Below, piece by piece: positions 45,619 through 57,661 of a stretch of 64,000 bases of DNA (positions are counted from its first letter, which is position 1; every line of letters begins with the position of its first letter). The DNA is from Astrothelium macrocarpum (Eukaryota > Ascomycota > Dothideomycetes > Trypetheliales > Trypetheliaceae). The stretch lies in the NCBI GenBank assembly GCA_021030915.1, contig JAGEMR010000050.1:62001-126000 (forward strand), in the 5' to 3' direction. The notes under the pieces are model-generated. The model saw only the letters and a list, made by a program, of their open reading frames with translations. It was not told where the DNA came from and made no database searches. A program made the position numbers and the translations under genes.

Positions 45619-47759
45619 TCAAATCTTCTGGGGCATACTCATCAGCGCAGCATCGACATCTTTCTTGTCCACCACAACCCCAGTCTCGGAGCAGCGGGCT
45701 TTGGCACGAAGTTCAGAACATAACCCTTCAATATCGAGACTGCCCTCTTGGAAGTCGGAACGCTCTTGGAGTTGATTCCTAGAGATGCAACATTAGTACA
45801 GTTAATGGGCCGCATTCATCCACAATCCCTTACCAGATTTTGTTGCAATTCAACATCTGCGTAGGATCCTCTCCAGGAACCATTTCTTCATCATCCAACC
45901 CATTCTGGGTCTTCTCAATCTCACTCATCAAGTTATTCGGGCTCGCATTCTGACCGGCGTTCTGGCCGAAAACCGATGGGCTTCCAAACTCTGGCAAGTT
46001 GAACGCATCAGAGAAGAAGCCGCCTGAAAAGTCGCCTCCGCCGACGATGGCATCCTGGCTCTCACGGTAGTCGCCAAACAGCACAGGATCAAATTGGCCA
46101 CCATTTTGGTTAGCAAGCCAATCAATACCACTGGTGTCAGCCGCTGAGGTCTTTGTCGCAGCAGGCGTTGAGGCCCCTGATGTAATCGAGGCATTAATGT
46201 TGTTGGTAGGAGCTGTAGGTGCTGGGGTGCCGTCAGATTGTGATTTGGCACGAGGTACAGGATTCCTGGGATTTCCACAGGCCATGTTAAGCATTTCACA
46301 GAACGCTATCTCACCTTCCGAATTGCCGTGGCAAATGTATCCTCCAGTCGTCGCATCGCCGGTAATGATCTCAGCAGTAGACTTGAGATTGCCGGGAGAA
46401 TTGTGGTAAGGTTCGGGCGAGGTGCCACATGACGAATTGGCATTGTATTGAGAGGTCGACGAGTCTGAAGGCGAGGCAGTATTGGACGGGGTAGAATTGA
46501 AACGAAAGATCCGATTTGTCGAACCGATACTATTCTCGCTGCTGTTGCTGCTGCTGTTATTCTGTTGTGTAGACCCGTTAAGGTTTGAAGAAAGGGTTTG
46601 TTCAAATGGATTGGTATCAGTCCTGAGAATGGACGGACTAAAGAGGCTGGCAAGATCATCAATGCCATTCGTCAGGGGAGCAGTCTGCATATTGGTTGGA
46701 GACTGCGTTGCTGTACTGTTGCCAGACATGTGTGCCTTGGGGCTGATGCTTTGGCCCGTACTATCGTTTCGAGACAAGGCGGCATTGGAAGAGGCGTTGG
46801 GAATCGAGGTTGACCTGTTCAAGGTGGTATTCTTGGCCGGGTCTTTGGTCAAGGTATCATTATTGAAGATGTGTGAACCAGGCAGAGCGCCAAATCTTGG
46901 AAACTCGAATTCAAAAGCAGGGCTAGTATTCGCCTTCTTCTGGAGGAAATTTGTCATACCACCCGAAGACGGTGAACGATTGAGTCCGGTGCTATTGAGC
47001 GAGAGTCGCTTCCGATACTCTCGAAGCTCAATTTGAAGTCGAGCAACCTGAGCGCGCAATAGACCATTTTCGTGATTCTTGGTCTCAGAATCCTTCTCCA
47101 ACTCGTTGACCTTGGTTTCAAGATCTTTCAAGTGTTTCTCTTTCCGCTCTCGAAAGGCGCGTTGGGCAGCTCGATTTTGCGCCTTGCGTTTCTTTTCATG
47201 GTCAGTATTGTGATAGGATAGCAAGACTAGATGAACTCACAGTCGTTGGTTCTGTCTGAAGTGGCTTACGGCCAGGTTTCTTGGCGGTTTTATCTTCACC
47301 CTCTCTCCGTTTGCCACCTCCCTCTTCGTCGTCGACATTGTCACCAATGCTCTTGCGTTTTTCATGGAGGTCACCATCGAGATCGGAACCCGATCCAGGC
47401 AGAGCCCCGATCATGTCTTCCCCTTCGATCGGCTCAAGATCGAAGTTGGCGTCTGCTTCAAGATAATCGATGAAAGGACTGTCCTCGATCCCGATCGATC
47501 CGAAGGTGCCCGACCCAGGAGTCGGTTCTTCAGGAGAGGCAAAGTATGATGTGTTCACAGCATTCATATCGAGTTTTTCCACCGGGTTGCTGGTGCCCTT
47601 TTTGCTGCTGGTGGCGGGAGGATAAGTACTTCCTTTGGCAGGATTGCTGGAAGCCAGAGCAGCTATCAGGAGATCTTGCTGAGTTGGGGAAAGATATGGG
47701 TTGAACTCGTCCTGATTGGGTGTCTTGGTACCAGTGTTCTTGCTTGAAGTGACCGGCAT
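45619..47759 (-). CDS. YAP1: AP-1-like bZIP transcription factor (Yap1/Pap1 family, redox sensor)
   Basis: Exons 47759-47241, 47191-45834 and 45778-45619 give 678 aa; introns are 49 nt (GTGAGT, ACTGAC branch) and 55 nt. The first ATG in frame (MPVTSSKNTGT) is used. The bZIP spans about 174-237: KRKAQNRAAQRAFRERK, then a leucine-zipper heptad region. The n-CRD contains FCEMLNMACGNPRNPVP. The c-CRD (LNCNKIW, then DIEGLCSELRAKARCSE) is completed only by the last exon and supplies three cysteines. It overlaps the nuclear-export signal. Yap1-type factors are trapped in the nucleus when oxidants form disulfides between these domains, then activate antioxidant genes. Both domains are intact, so the redox switch should work. 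Confidence 0.92.
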
Positions 47760-48800
47760 GATTGAAGGGTGAAAACTCAACAAGTCGGGGTAGCGGACGG
47801 AGGGTACGGTAACTGGGTACGTCGACGTCAACTCAGGAGTTTTCGTTCTTAGGTGTCGAGCTGACGCTCAGGGACAATGGCGAGAGTGTGCAGCAGCAGT
47901 GACGCCGCTGACAGCTATAGATCTGCAGGGTGCGAGTCACCCTGCGTTTGCGTGGATTGCGTTCAATCAAGCCTCAGTGTCATCGATGAACGATGCCCAA
48001 GTAGTGTAGGCCGATGATGCGTGGGCCTGGGTGCCGTACAAGTGACAAGAAAGAGCCAATGTCAGCGGAGTGAGGCACAGACAATAGCGTTCAGGGAAAG
48101 TGGATGCCTTGGCCAGATAGGGTTGAGGCGGCGAGAGAAGCCCGAGTCAGACCCTGACGGCAATGATTGGCAGCTCAAGCTGATGTGTTTCCTCGAGGAC
48201 GGAGGGCGAGGTGGAGGGGACAAAGTTTGGGGCAAGTGCTGGTGGGATGTGGATGCTGGATGCTGATAAATCAGGCCTAAGAATATTAGAGCGGCGATCA
48301 GTCCGCCTCAGGGTTCTCCAGAGCCGGCAGCGGCTGGCATGAAACACGATACGAGAACACCAAGCCACCGAGTCCGTTGCTCAAGTCTCAAACAATGATG
48401 ATGATGGCACTCTGCTCACGATGGAATGGATGGATAGCGGATGCGTGCGGCACGAAGTAAATCCAGTAAATCATCACTGACAATCGGACGTTCATCACCA
48501 CGTGATTCCCCACCTGCGTACCTTCAAGTGGTGTCCCCTCACACGCCGGTGGCGCGTCAGCACCTCATTGCCTCATTCAGGGTCCAGTAGCCTGGCTGGG
48601 TGGGGCGGACACGTGATGTGTGGCGCTATGCCGTCTCGGAGCAGCAGTGCTGATGCAGGTCGCACCTCGCTCGGTAAGGGCTCGGTGAGGCGCGGCCAAC
48701 TCGATCCAATTTGCATCCATCTCTTGTCCTCACTGGCTTGTCTGGTGACGTCAAAAGGTTCCCTTCCGCATCTCCTGACTGCCGCATACACTGAACCAAC
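47760..48800. promoter_or_regulatory. Long bidirectional promoter region, AP-1 / SPF30
   Basis: About 1.04 kb between divergent start codons. The frame of AP-1 runs upstream without an ATG to about 47831. No other coding frame is convincing. The right half is GC-rich and direct-repeat-poor. I could not identify specific binding sites. Confidence 0.4.
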
Positions 48801-49809
48801 ATGAGCAGAGACGTAGAGACTGTATCCGAGGAGATTGACGTGTACAGGCTAGAGGTACGTTCCGTTTCCGATCGCTGTGAATCAAGACTGATGAAGACTA
48901 TTCATCTAGCTTGAGCAAGCAGAGGCTTCGTTGCGATATGATCCAGATAATGAAGGACAGAAACAACTCGTCGTCTCCTACAAGGAGCTGATTGTAGAAC
49001 TAGAGAAGGAGCTCAATACCGCCAGAGAAAAGGAGGCTGAGGCCACTGCTCAATCGGCACGTCATCGGCCCCCTTCACCTCCTCCAGAGAAATGGTCAAA
49101 AGCAAATCATCCTAAATTCCAAGAAGAGTACAGGAAAGCTGCCGCTGCCGCCGCCCAGACCCCTGCAGAAGAAAGCCGCAGCGCATCCGCGTGGAAAGTG
49201 AACGATGTCGTCATGGCAAGGTGGTCGGTCGACCACAAGCTCTATCAAGCCAAGATCACCTCCATTACCGGCTCGTCCTCTGCCCCGAAATTCATGGTGC
49301 TTTTTTTGGGCTACGGCAACACAGACACTGTAGAAGCAAAAGACATTATTCCTGTTGCTGGCGAATCAAAGAAGCGAAAGGCTGATACTTCTCCCGTCAC
49401 TCCTGCAGGTCCAGCAGCTCCGCCTTCTTCCAGCGTCATCTCCGCTGCCGCAGACATTGATCCGACGCTCGCTAGCCAAGTCAAGAAGGAACCGAGTAAA
49501 GTCAGTGACGGGCCGCCGAGACCTGCAAAGGTACCCCGAAAGGTTAAGGCCAACAAGGAATTGGAATCGGCAAAGAGTAAATGGCAAGATTTTCAGGGCA
49601 TGAAGGGAAAGCTAGGCAACAAAGTCATGAAGAAGGATAGCATGTTTCGTGTTTCTGACGATCACAATGCGCGAGGTAAGGTGCTCAACAGCACTGCACT
49701 TCGTCACGCTGACCTGTCTCTAGTTGGCTTTACTGGTTCTGGTAAACCGATGCGCAAGGATGCAGCAAGAACGAGACACAACTACCAAACCGCCGACGAT
49801 GGAGAGTAG
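48801..49809 (+). CDS. SPF30: Tudor-domain splicing factor SPF30/SMNDC1
   Basis: Exons 48801-48854, 48910-49675 and 49724-49809 give 301 aa. SPF30 binds symmetrically dimethylated arginine of Sm proteins through its Tudor domain and helps assemble the tri-snRNP into the spliceosome. The N-terminal coiled coil (VYRLELEQAEASLRYDPDN) is typical. The Tudor domain covers about 112-170 (AWKVNDVVMARWSVD, MVLFLGYGNTDTVEAKDI). The tail NARVGFTGSGKPMRK with a basic end matches the family. The second intron is 48 nt, a multiple of three, and contains no in-frame stop, so retaining it would insert 16 residues. Confidence 0.88.
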
Positions 49810-50874
49810 TGCATGGTAGTCCTGGAAGATTGGTTATGGGAACTTTTCCATTATTCCAATGCCCCTAATACATTACGCGCATTGTGTGCTGATTGCACTC
49901 GGACAGCTTAGGAACGATTCCAACAAGTCCATGGCCATTCCGAGACAGTAGCTTGGCTCCAGGCATCTTTTGAACAGTGTCTAGGCTGAGTCGTTGAGAC
50001 TTGGTTAACGCTGATCACTTGGATGTCCTGGCATGTTTGGCGTTGGCCATTGCTGCATACTTGTGGTTACAATGGTGGAGTATGTTGGAAAATAGGCAAT
50101 GAGATTTTAGGTTCGTCTGGGCTGGCTTTATCAAGATAATGCTCCGTTCCTAACGCTATTTCTGCTTCGAGGAATGATATTTTTGAAGCTTCAAGCTGTT
50201 AATCTGATAGCTCTGAAGCCAATCCCAAAGAGATGAAGCAAAATGAGTACTTCAAACCAAATGCATAGTGTATGTCGCTGCCAGCAGATGTCGTGCTTTT
50301 GACTATTGGAGCCTTGACATAGAGCATAGCTCAAAATGCACAATAGCCCCACAATGTTCGGTTTTGCAAATTCGTGATGCCTACCAAAGCCACTAATGAC
50401 CAGGCTTCACCTATGTTCTCAAACAAGGCTCTGCATCAAATAGTCGATCAGGCGAATTTGCAGGCGGCCTTCGCTCTGCCTGAGGATTCGAAATGACCGA
50501 AACTTCATGAGACCGAGGAGCATTCAAGCTTCGTAAAGTACCTTGGGCTTATAGGGAGTGGTGACGATTCAAGGTTACTGACAGTAGCGTCAAAGTGTTA
50601 CTTTGGAAGTATCCTGATCCCACATCACCGATCGACACAAAGCTAAGATCATTCACAAGGCTTGAAATCTTTTTCTTCTTTTGAGTTGAAATCCACTGAC
50701 TACAAAATCTGGTAAAAGGGCGGTTGAAAGCTTGGAATTCGTAAAATCGTTGTATTGGATAGGAGCGTCGGGCAAAGCGGGATTTCGATCTGATTACTGC
50801 CCCGCCGAGCAGGATGGGAATGTGTAAGGCCTAAAAGCGAAACCTCCAATCATTCAGGCACTGGCATAATTATC
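49810..50874. other. Intergenic before the HET gene pair
   Basis: About 1.07 kb with no convincing frame. It carries the SPF30 3' end and the promoter of the first HET gene. Confidence 0.45.
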
Positions 50875-53505
50875 ATGGTTCACGATTCACTGAACGCGAT
50901 ACCCGTCACAGTACGATCGACGCTAAACTCCATAACGAAGAAAAAACTCCGAAGAAGTAAAGATGCTACGTGGCCAAGCTCAATATCTACGCGACTATAT
51001 GATTTATTGCACCCGACCGCAATTGATCGAACAAATTCCAACCTGGTCTCCCTAGATGTATCGGTTCACGATGAGAGAGAAGTACTGGGGTTCTCGGACA
51101 TAGTAACCAATGGAGGCTCTGACGCCCAACGTCGAGATACTGCTCTATCTCTCGTAGACGTTGTAACCGATGTGGATCGATACACAATCCAGATGGACGA
51201 CTTTCTCTCAGACTTTGCTCAAATGCGGCCATCACTCCTACCTTCTGATTCGACAAAGATTGTACAGAATGCTATGGACATTCTTGGCCGGATGCCTCGA
51301 GTGCCTCAACAGTTACATTCCATACGCTCATTACCAGGTCACGAGTATGTTGGGGCTCATGCGGGCAGGCTTTATGAGATCAATCTTGATCGCAAAGTTC
51401 CCAAGAAACACGGCAACATCAACGATGCTACATTTCTCGAGGAAAGGCATTTCAATCAATGGTCCAATATGGACAGACTGGTCTGGGAGGCCCTGACAAA
51501 AGATTGGCCTATTGACTCAAATACTTTAAAGATGCTTCTCTGGATTGCATCAACCATAGAGCGACCTGATCAATTAGTTGCGAAACAAGTACATGCGTAC
51601 GTCACTTTTCTATCACAGTTGTATGAGTTGGTCTCATCCAAAACATCTCATCACCATCCTCATGGGAATTCAGATGAGAACTTCAAAACAAAGAAATTCA
51701 GATGGGAAGTTGCAAATATATGGAAGCTGTACCTTTCTATCTGCTGGCAACGCGCAACGATGCTCCTTTTCTATCATACACTGCGCGTTATCTACGAGAA
51801 AGGCTGGTCGTCAGAACGGGCAGCTCTTCTAAGCGTCCAGATTCCCTTCTTCGCTCATGACACACTCATGTTCAAGCAACCAAAGTATATGTGCGGACAG
51901 GCGGTAGCGCTCTTACGCAGAAGCAAGGCAGCACCCGCTCTGGACTTTCGCAAACTTTTCGAAAGATACGACGCACTATTCGGTCATAGACCGGCTCGAT
52001 GTAATCCGTCATACCCAGAGTATCAGTGCACACAATCCATCCCCAAAAGTTGTGCGAGATATTACGGTCAATCGGATACACCGGATCAGTCTTGTCACGA
52101 TCAATCTTGCAAGAAAAGAGCATGCCGGCGAGTAACCTGGGACGAATCAAGCTATGATACTATTCAAGATTGTTCCCGAGCCGTGGATATTTCCAAGATG
52201 CAACTTTCATCATCAAGTTCTTGCTTGGTCTATTGTCCTGCTGATCATAATACCTTGGCCCTATCCCATGTATGGAGCCATGGACGAGGCGGACGACCCG
52301 AGACTGGCCTCAATATTTGTCTACATCAAAGTTTTGTTGCTGTTGCGAGACGATATCATTGTTCCTCCTATTGGATTGATACTTGTTGCATTCCTACTGA
52401 TGATCTTCGTAGAATGGAAGCCATCCGCGGCATTAACACGGTCTTTTCAAGAAGTCGCATAACTCTCGTTTGTGATAAGGATATCATGTGCATTGATTTA
52501 AAGAAAAAAGACTGGGCTGAAACCTTGTTAGCAACACTCCTTGTTGCTGATTGGAATGTCCGTGGTTGGACTCTCCTTGAGGGTTTGCGTGGTAGATCAA
52601 ACATACACTTGCTTTGTATGAACAACGAGATAGTATCCCTAAAAAGTCTATTTGACACAATTTTTAACTCGGGTGGGCTTGATATGATAATGTTTCTGGC
52701 TGGTCTTCAACACCTACTTCCAGGAGTATCACTCGGTTATGAAGAATCGGGATTCTTACTTGGGAGACGAGTAGCTTCGCGATCTGGAGACGAGCTAATT
52801 ATATGGGGTTTGGTATCACAAGATGTCGCAACTAAGACTGCTGTTGATACTGTACGAGGCATCAAAATGGTACGAACAGGCTTTCTAGTCTCCGAATTAC
52901 CCAGAATCAACGCAGAAAGTCTGCACTGGGCACCCGCAGCCGCTCACATGCAATACGACCTTTCTGCATCTGACACCGAACTTCATGTAAACGAATGGGC
53001 TACGGAGCCCGAAGGAGCCTTCAATGTAACGCCTCCACTGCTGAGCGCTCACACAGAATATGACTTCTCCGGCTCGGATGGTGAGGGAAGCGAGTGGGGC
53101 GAGCAGACTGGAGAAGGCCTTTTGGCAACATGGCTGGTGCATCACATTGACAAACAAAGGCTGAGATCAGCAGAAGACGAGCACGGGTATGTTCGTGATA
53201 ATTTCTATGCATCGGTGAAAATTGCAGACACCCACCACCATCTGCGTTTCTTTAATGGAGGATCTCGTACCCCAGCCATAGACGAGTATGAGCATCTCGC
53301 GCTCCTGCATCCGAAAACCGAGATTGGGAACGATCCATACAATGGATTGGAGTCGCAGCAATGGTGTAGACCGCTTGTACTCTGTGGCTCTGCAGATTGC
53401 AAGATATGGCGTTGGATTCGAGCGTTCCCCTGTGGGTATCTGCACTCCACACCGGGGCAATTATGCTTTGAGCATTTTACACCAGAGAAAATCCTATTAG
53501 ACTGA
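50875..53505 (+). CDS. HET-domain protein (heterokaryon-incompatibility type)
   Basis: A single exon encodes 876 aa. Residues 1-380 form a helical N-terminal region of unknown fold. A Cys-rich stretch follows (about 395-440, DQSCHDQSCKKRACRRVTWD). The HET domain starts near 460 with LALSHVWSHGRGG and includes YWIDTCCIPTDDLRRMEAI near 498-516, with the expected Asp, Cys and Arg positions. The C-terminus ends in HFTPEKILLD. HET domains act in allorecognition and can trigger cell death; many resemble TIR domains. Partner and trigger are unknown. It is tail to tail with a paralog sharing the same layout. Confidence 0.85.
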   Translation: MVHDSLNAIPVTVRSTLNSITKKKLRRSKDATWPSSISTRLYDLLHPTAIDRTNSNLVSLDVSVHDEREVLGFSDIVTNGGSDAQRRDTALSLVDVVTDVDRYTIQMDDFLSDFAQMRPSLLPSDSTKIVQNAMDILGRMPRVPQQLHSIRSLPGHEYVGAHAGRLYEINLDRKVPKKHGNINDATFLEERHFNQWSNMDRLVWEALTKDWPIDSNTLKMLLWIASTIERPDQLVAKQVHAYVTFLSQLYELVSSKTSHHHPHGNSDENFKTKKFRWEVANIWKLYLSICWQRATMLLFYHTLRVIYEKGWSSERAALLSVQIPFFAHDTLMFKQPKYMCGQAVALLRRSKAAPALDFRKLFERYDALFGHRPARCNPSYPEYQCTQSIPKSCARYYGQSDTPDQSCHDQSCKKRACRRVTWDESSYDTIQDCSRAVDISKMQLSSSSSCLVYCPADHNTLALSHVWSHGRGGRPETGLNICLHQSFVAVARRYHCSSYWIDTCCIPTDDLRRMEAIRGINTVFSRSRITLVCDKDIMCIDLKKKDWAETLLATLLVADWNVRGWTLLEGLRGRSNIHLLCMNNEIVSLKSLFDTIFNSGGLDMIMFLAGLQHLLPGVSLGYEESGFLLGRRVASRSGDELIIWGLVSQDVATKTAVDTVRGIKMVRTGFLVSELPRINAESLHWAPAAAHMQYDLSASDTELHVNEWATEPEGAFNVTPPLLSAHTEYDFSGSDGEGSEWGEQTGEGLLATWLVHHIDKQRLRSAEDEHGYVRDNFYASVKIADTHHHLRFFNGGSRTPAIDEYEHLALLHPKTEIGNDPYNGLESQQWCRPLVLCGSADCKIWRWIRAFPCGYLHSTPGQLCFEHFTPEKILLD

Positions 53506-53785
53506 AACGAATGAATGAGGATACGGAAAAATCATTGCATCAATACGCCAAATGATGCGGTTCGGATAGATTGTTTCTGGCACTGGCTCTTCTTATGTAC
53601 AACTTGATCATTTAGGTGGTGGTGGTAAGTCTTACTCCAAACTTCCGTGGAAAGCCCAGTCAATTTAATTCAATTCAGTTACCTAAACCAATAGATCCTG
53701 ATCCTCAATTTACATCAGAAGTCCTTGAAGCATCATCGATAACCGGCAGGCATGAGTGAAACCCAAGTCGAGGTATGCCCTCATT

Positions 53786-56467
53786 CTACACCAACAGAAT
53801 CTTATCATGCGCAGTGAATTCAGGCAATGGCTGATCATTAGGCCATTCATAGACACCACACCATCTCCAGGACAGTTGGTCATCTGAGCCCGCAACGCCG
53901 AAAAGAAAATAATTGGTCCCCCTAAATCGTAACATCTTTTCTACTTCTTTGTCCAGGAGGATTTCACCAAGCTGCGGGTCATAACGACGTCTAAGATTTG
54001 TGTTCCACAGCAACGGTGAGAGTAGAATGCCCCATTGATGAGATAAGAACCTCGATGCAATATCGTGTAAAATTCTTGTGACATCGTCAGATGGCAAAGT
54101 GTCTTTTACTCGAAAGATGTGAGCTGCCCAATTTCCTATGAGACCCTCGTCTGTAACTCTGGCCGATTTGGTCACAGCTCCATCGTCAGGCTGGTACGTC
54201 TTTGTGTCGCCCGACGTCGAAGGAACTAAGTGTAGGCTGGGTTGTGTAGGAGCCCAGTGGAGACCGTTGATCCCTATCAGTCTTGGTGCACTGGATAATA
54301 AGAACCCAGTCCTTACAAAAGTCCTAATACCAGTGACTTGTGCCCGCCACCAGCTTTGCGCATTGTAGTACGGTTTTTCCCCGGTGAGGAGGCTCCATAT
54401 GACGACGTCATCTTGAGCCCTGGAGGCGAGCCGATTGCCTAAGAGACATGCGGCCTCTTCAAGGGGAACAAATCCCATGACGGATTCTCCAAGGATTTGT
54501 CTTGCTGGAAAGAGCTGAGGCTCGGTCGGGCGAGCCGGGAGCATATGCTGGGCGCTCATGAACAAGACAAGCACATCAATACTTCCGTAAGAGCAAATAT
54601 CCCTGAGCAGGTCCAGCAATGAGATAACATGGTTGTATTTGCAGAGCAAATGTATCTGCTTTCGGCCCCGCATTGACTCCAGAAGCGTCCAACTTCTGAC
54701 ATTCCAATCACATACGAGCAATGTAGCAACGATAGACTCTCGTAGTCTCATCATTGGCTCCGACATGTTTCTTGGATTCGCCTTTAAAGGGCTTATATCA
54801 ATATCCATTATGTCCCTGTCGCATATTAGAGTCACGAAGCTCTGATTGAAAACCTTGTTGATATTTGCTATTGATTCGGCTCTGAGTACGTGGTCTTCGG
54901 GTATGCACGGCGTGTCCATCCAGTACGAAGTGCACCCAAGATCACGAGAGATACGGCAATAACGGTCATGTAAGCAAGCGTTGAAACCACCTGTGTCTCC
55001 CTGAGCCAGTGATGGTTCTGGCCGTCCACCTTGGCCGTGGTTCCACACATGGGAAATGGCAAGTGTACGGCGTGAGGCAGCTTTGTATCGCAAGCGAAGG
55101 CTCGATGTTGCTTCAATGCACACTGCTCTGGCACCTCCTCCAACCTTGCGATAGGAGTCTTCATCCCAGAAAAGTCTCTGGCAAGCTCCTTTGCAGGTGT
55201 AGTCATGAGCAGACTGATTAACTCCCATAATTTGTGCACCTGTAAACCTTCTGCAGGCTCTAGGGGAACTGCCATCACATGGATGACCACTTGTTGAACA
55301 CCTGGACTTTCGGTGACCAAAGGTGTTAGTGAAACGCTGATGGAAACCTGTGAAGTCCAACGGCATCGCAAATCGATCCTGGCGTAAGGACTTATAGGCC
55401 CAGGTACACATGTAGTTCGACCTTTTTGGGATATCCAGTTGGGCCATAATGTCTTGGAGAGATGTATTGGGAAGCACAGTTGGCATTTCCATTAATATAT
55501 CGCTTCTCATGGTGGCATCGTATCCCCATTTTAGTTGATGATCAAGAAAGTGCCTGCTTGTGTCAAATGCAGCTCCTTGGAAGTATCATTTCTCACATTC
55601 AAGAAAATGTTCGTCTTATTTGGAAAAGAAAACATGCCTAAAGAGCCATTGTCACTTACCAGAGCAACAACATCACCCCTCGATGCCAAGACGACCAATA
55701 AAAAGACTTCATTGCGTACCACGATAACCGATCACCTACATTGTTGCAAGAAGCTAGTTGGCATGTAACTTCAGTGATCATTCGAGAGACGGTATCGATA
55801 TAATCTCTCAGATCGTTATAGTTGAGGTGAGCATCTTCGCGGTGACTCTGTGGGGTAAGTCTCATGGAAGGCATTGTCGAGCTCCGGAAGATGTCGCAAG
55901 CAAAAGCCAAAGCCATTCGAACGGTGTTAACATCGAGTTGTGTTGCAGGCAAGTAGTTGTTCCATTTTTCTCCTGCCAATCTATAGAGATCTCTTAGGAT
56001 CATGTTCAACCTTCGGAAGCAAACACTGACTGTAGATCTAATTGAGCATGTAGACCGTCTAACTGTATCGGCGCACTTGGAAGCCGTTTCAAGATATTCA
56101 ATGCTCTATTCAGTATCACATCCTCGGCTTCCTCAGTATTCAGTCCGAATGGGAACGGTTCTGACAGAGATTCATCCACAATAGAGAATGGATTGCTTTC
56201 ACTTTTGCGCACTTCGTGAAAAACTTTGATGCAGTATTCGGCGAGTCGACTCTGTTGACCAGGATGGGAAGGGTCTTCCTTCCTAAACTTTTGGTTCAAT
56301 GTGGATGGCTCTTCTCGTACAGAAAAGCCTCGAAAGTAAAGCCACCATCCACGCGAGTCGTCAACATCATAACGCGGAGGTACCTCTTCACGGGCTGCTA
56401 CCTTCCAGACGGAGCAGATTCTCTCGCGCAAAAATTGTCGTGTAGAAGCCTTTTCCTGAGACAACAT
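53786..56467 (-). CDS. HET-domain protein, paralog of the neighbouring gene
   Basis: Proposed exons 56467-56031, 55980-55660 and 55556-53786 give 842 aa. Introns are 50 nt (GTCAGT) and 103 nt (GTAAGT); phases match. Without the first intron the frame would break. The HET core includes LAISHVWNHGQGGRPEP near residue 418, then YWMDTPCIPEDH and RAESIANINKVFNQS. The upstream Cys-rich motif (DYTCKGACQRLFWDED) parallels the paralog. The end AHDKILLV matches the paralog's PEKILLD. Cys in the TPCIP motif keeps the usual position. The true start may lie upstream: the frame stays open to 56545 without an ATG, and another small exon is possible. It is convergent with its paralog, 280 bp apart. Confidence 0.8.
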
Positions 56468-56907
56468 GTCTCTATAAATGTCGAGAAGTGACAAAGCGCC
56501 TATTGAGTTCGTCCCGGCTCTGTTGCATGAGGCCAGCCGAGTCAATTAATTAACGTTTTAGCATTTAGAAGAAGGGCTCTGGGATCTTTGTTCTTTACAA
56601 CTGTAGCAATTACTAAGAGATGAGGCATAACCAAAGTCTACCTCATGAATTCGACCCAAAAGCTGCTGAAGTAACAGGTAGAGATAAGGTAGTCATACTA
56701 TGCCCCCACAGTGAAGCCCACTAAAATCTGCTGTTGGACGCCGCATCGACCAATGAACCCATCTTACCCATCAGCTGTCAGGTAGCCTCGCTTACGCTCT
56801 GTATGGCGCTCGCCTAGTCCGATGTCTCACTGGCGAGGCTGAGAAGGAATAACAAAGCTTAGATCCCGATGGCAAAATGTTGCATCTACAGCCTCTACCA
56901 CTATTAT
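56468..56907. other. Intergenic upstream of the second HET gene
   Basis: About 440 bp with no convincing coding frame. It contains the leftward HET promoter. Confidence 0.4.
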
Positions 56908-57527
56908 CTAAGGCGAGTTGAGGTCGTCTTTTTTGTGTAACATATATCGGATATCTGTTGATCCGAGCCCTCTGGAGGTTCGCACCACCTCGCGCACGAT
57001 CCCGTCTATGTACCTACTGCGCAGTCTTCTTTTAACTAGAATTTCTAGATTCCTTTGCATAGCAGAACGACTAACAGCCTGTCTATCAAACCTCATGCTG
57101 ATATCGTCATTGCTGGAATAATGTTTCACTCTCTTGAAACTGCTACTATTGACATCCAAATTTTGGCTCCGAAAGTACCGGCTGAAGGTAGCATGCTAAC
57201 GATTTGCAGCAGCATTTGCGAGCGTATCCAGGCTATCAATATTATGCGTTTTTTTCTCTGATTTAAAACTGCAGTCGTATCTACGGGCGGCATTGAAGGC
57301 CAACACGGAGATTGATGAGAATTCGAGACAGTATCATAGGTAGAATCAGGGCGTATAATGGCTGACACCTGTTGAGCATTTGAGACGGCATCTTCATTGG
57401 GAAGAAGCCATAAAGGATGTTGGAAGTATTGTTGAGTATGTGGTGACTGATGATAATGTATTGGCGCCATTCGCTGTACATTCTGCCATGGTCTGCGGTC
57501 AATTGGAGGTTTATGGCGCCGTCTCAT
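56908..57527 (-). pseudogene. Possible decayed gene downstream of the GATA gene
   Basis: An ATG at 57527-57525 opens a Pro/Gln/His-rich frame (PIHYHQSPHTQQYFQHP). Coding character then jumps to another frame (SEKKTHNIDSLDTLANAAANR), meets TAG, and resumes as RYFRSQNLDVNSSSFKRV and a basic tail ending at 56908. I could not find introns that repair both breaks with matching phase. Either the gene has unusual introns or it is broken. No family recognised. A helical SLDTLANAA segment is also seen in some fungal regulators. Confidence 0.35.
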
Positions 57528-57661
57528 AGTACTTTACGCGTGGACCTGCTCTCTGCACAGGATTTGGCTGCAGGCTTTGGATCGCTTTTTATATCACCAT
57601 TCACGTCAAGTATACGTGAACCGGCGGGGAGTTTTGCATTGGCGGTAGAGGCAGAAAGAGC

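Noticed and set aside
55981..56030. Frameshift in the second HET gene
   Set aside because: A 50-nt intron (GTCAGT to ATAG) with matching phase removes the break without assuming an error.
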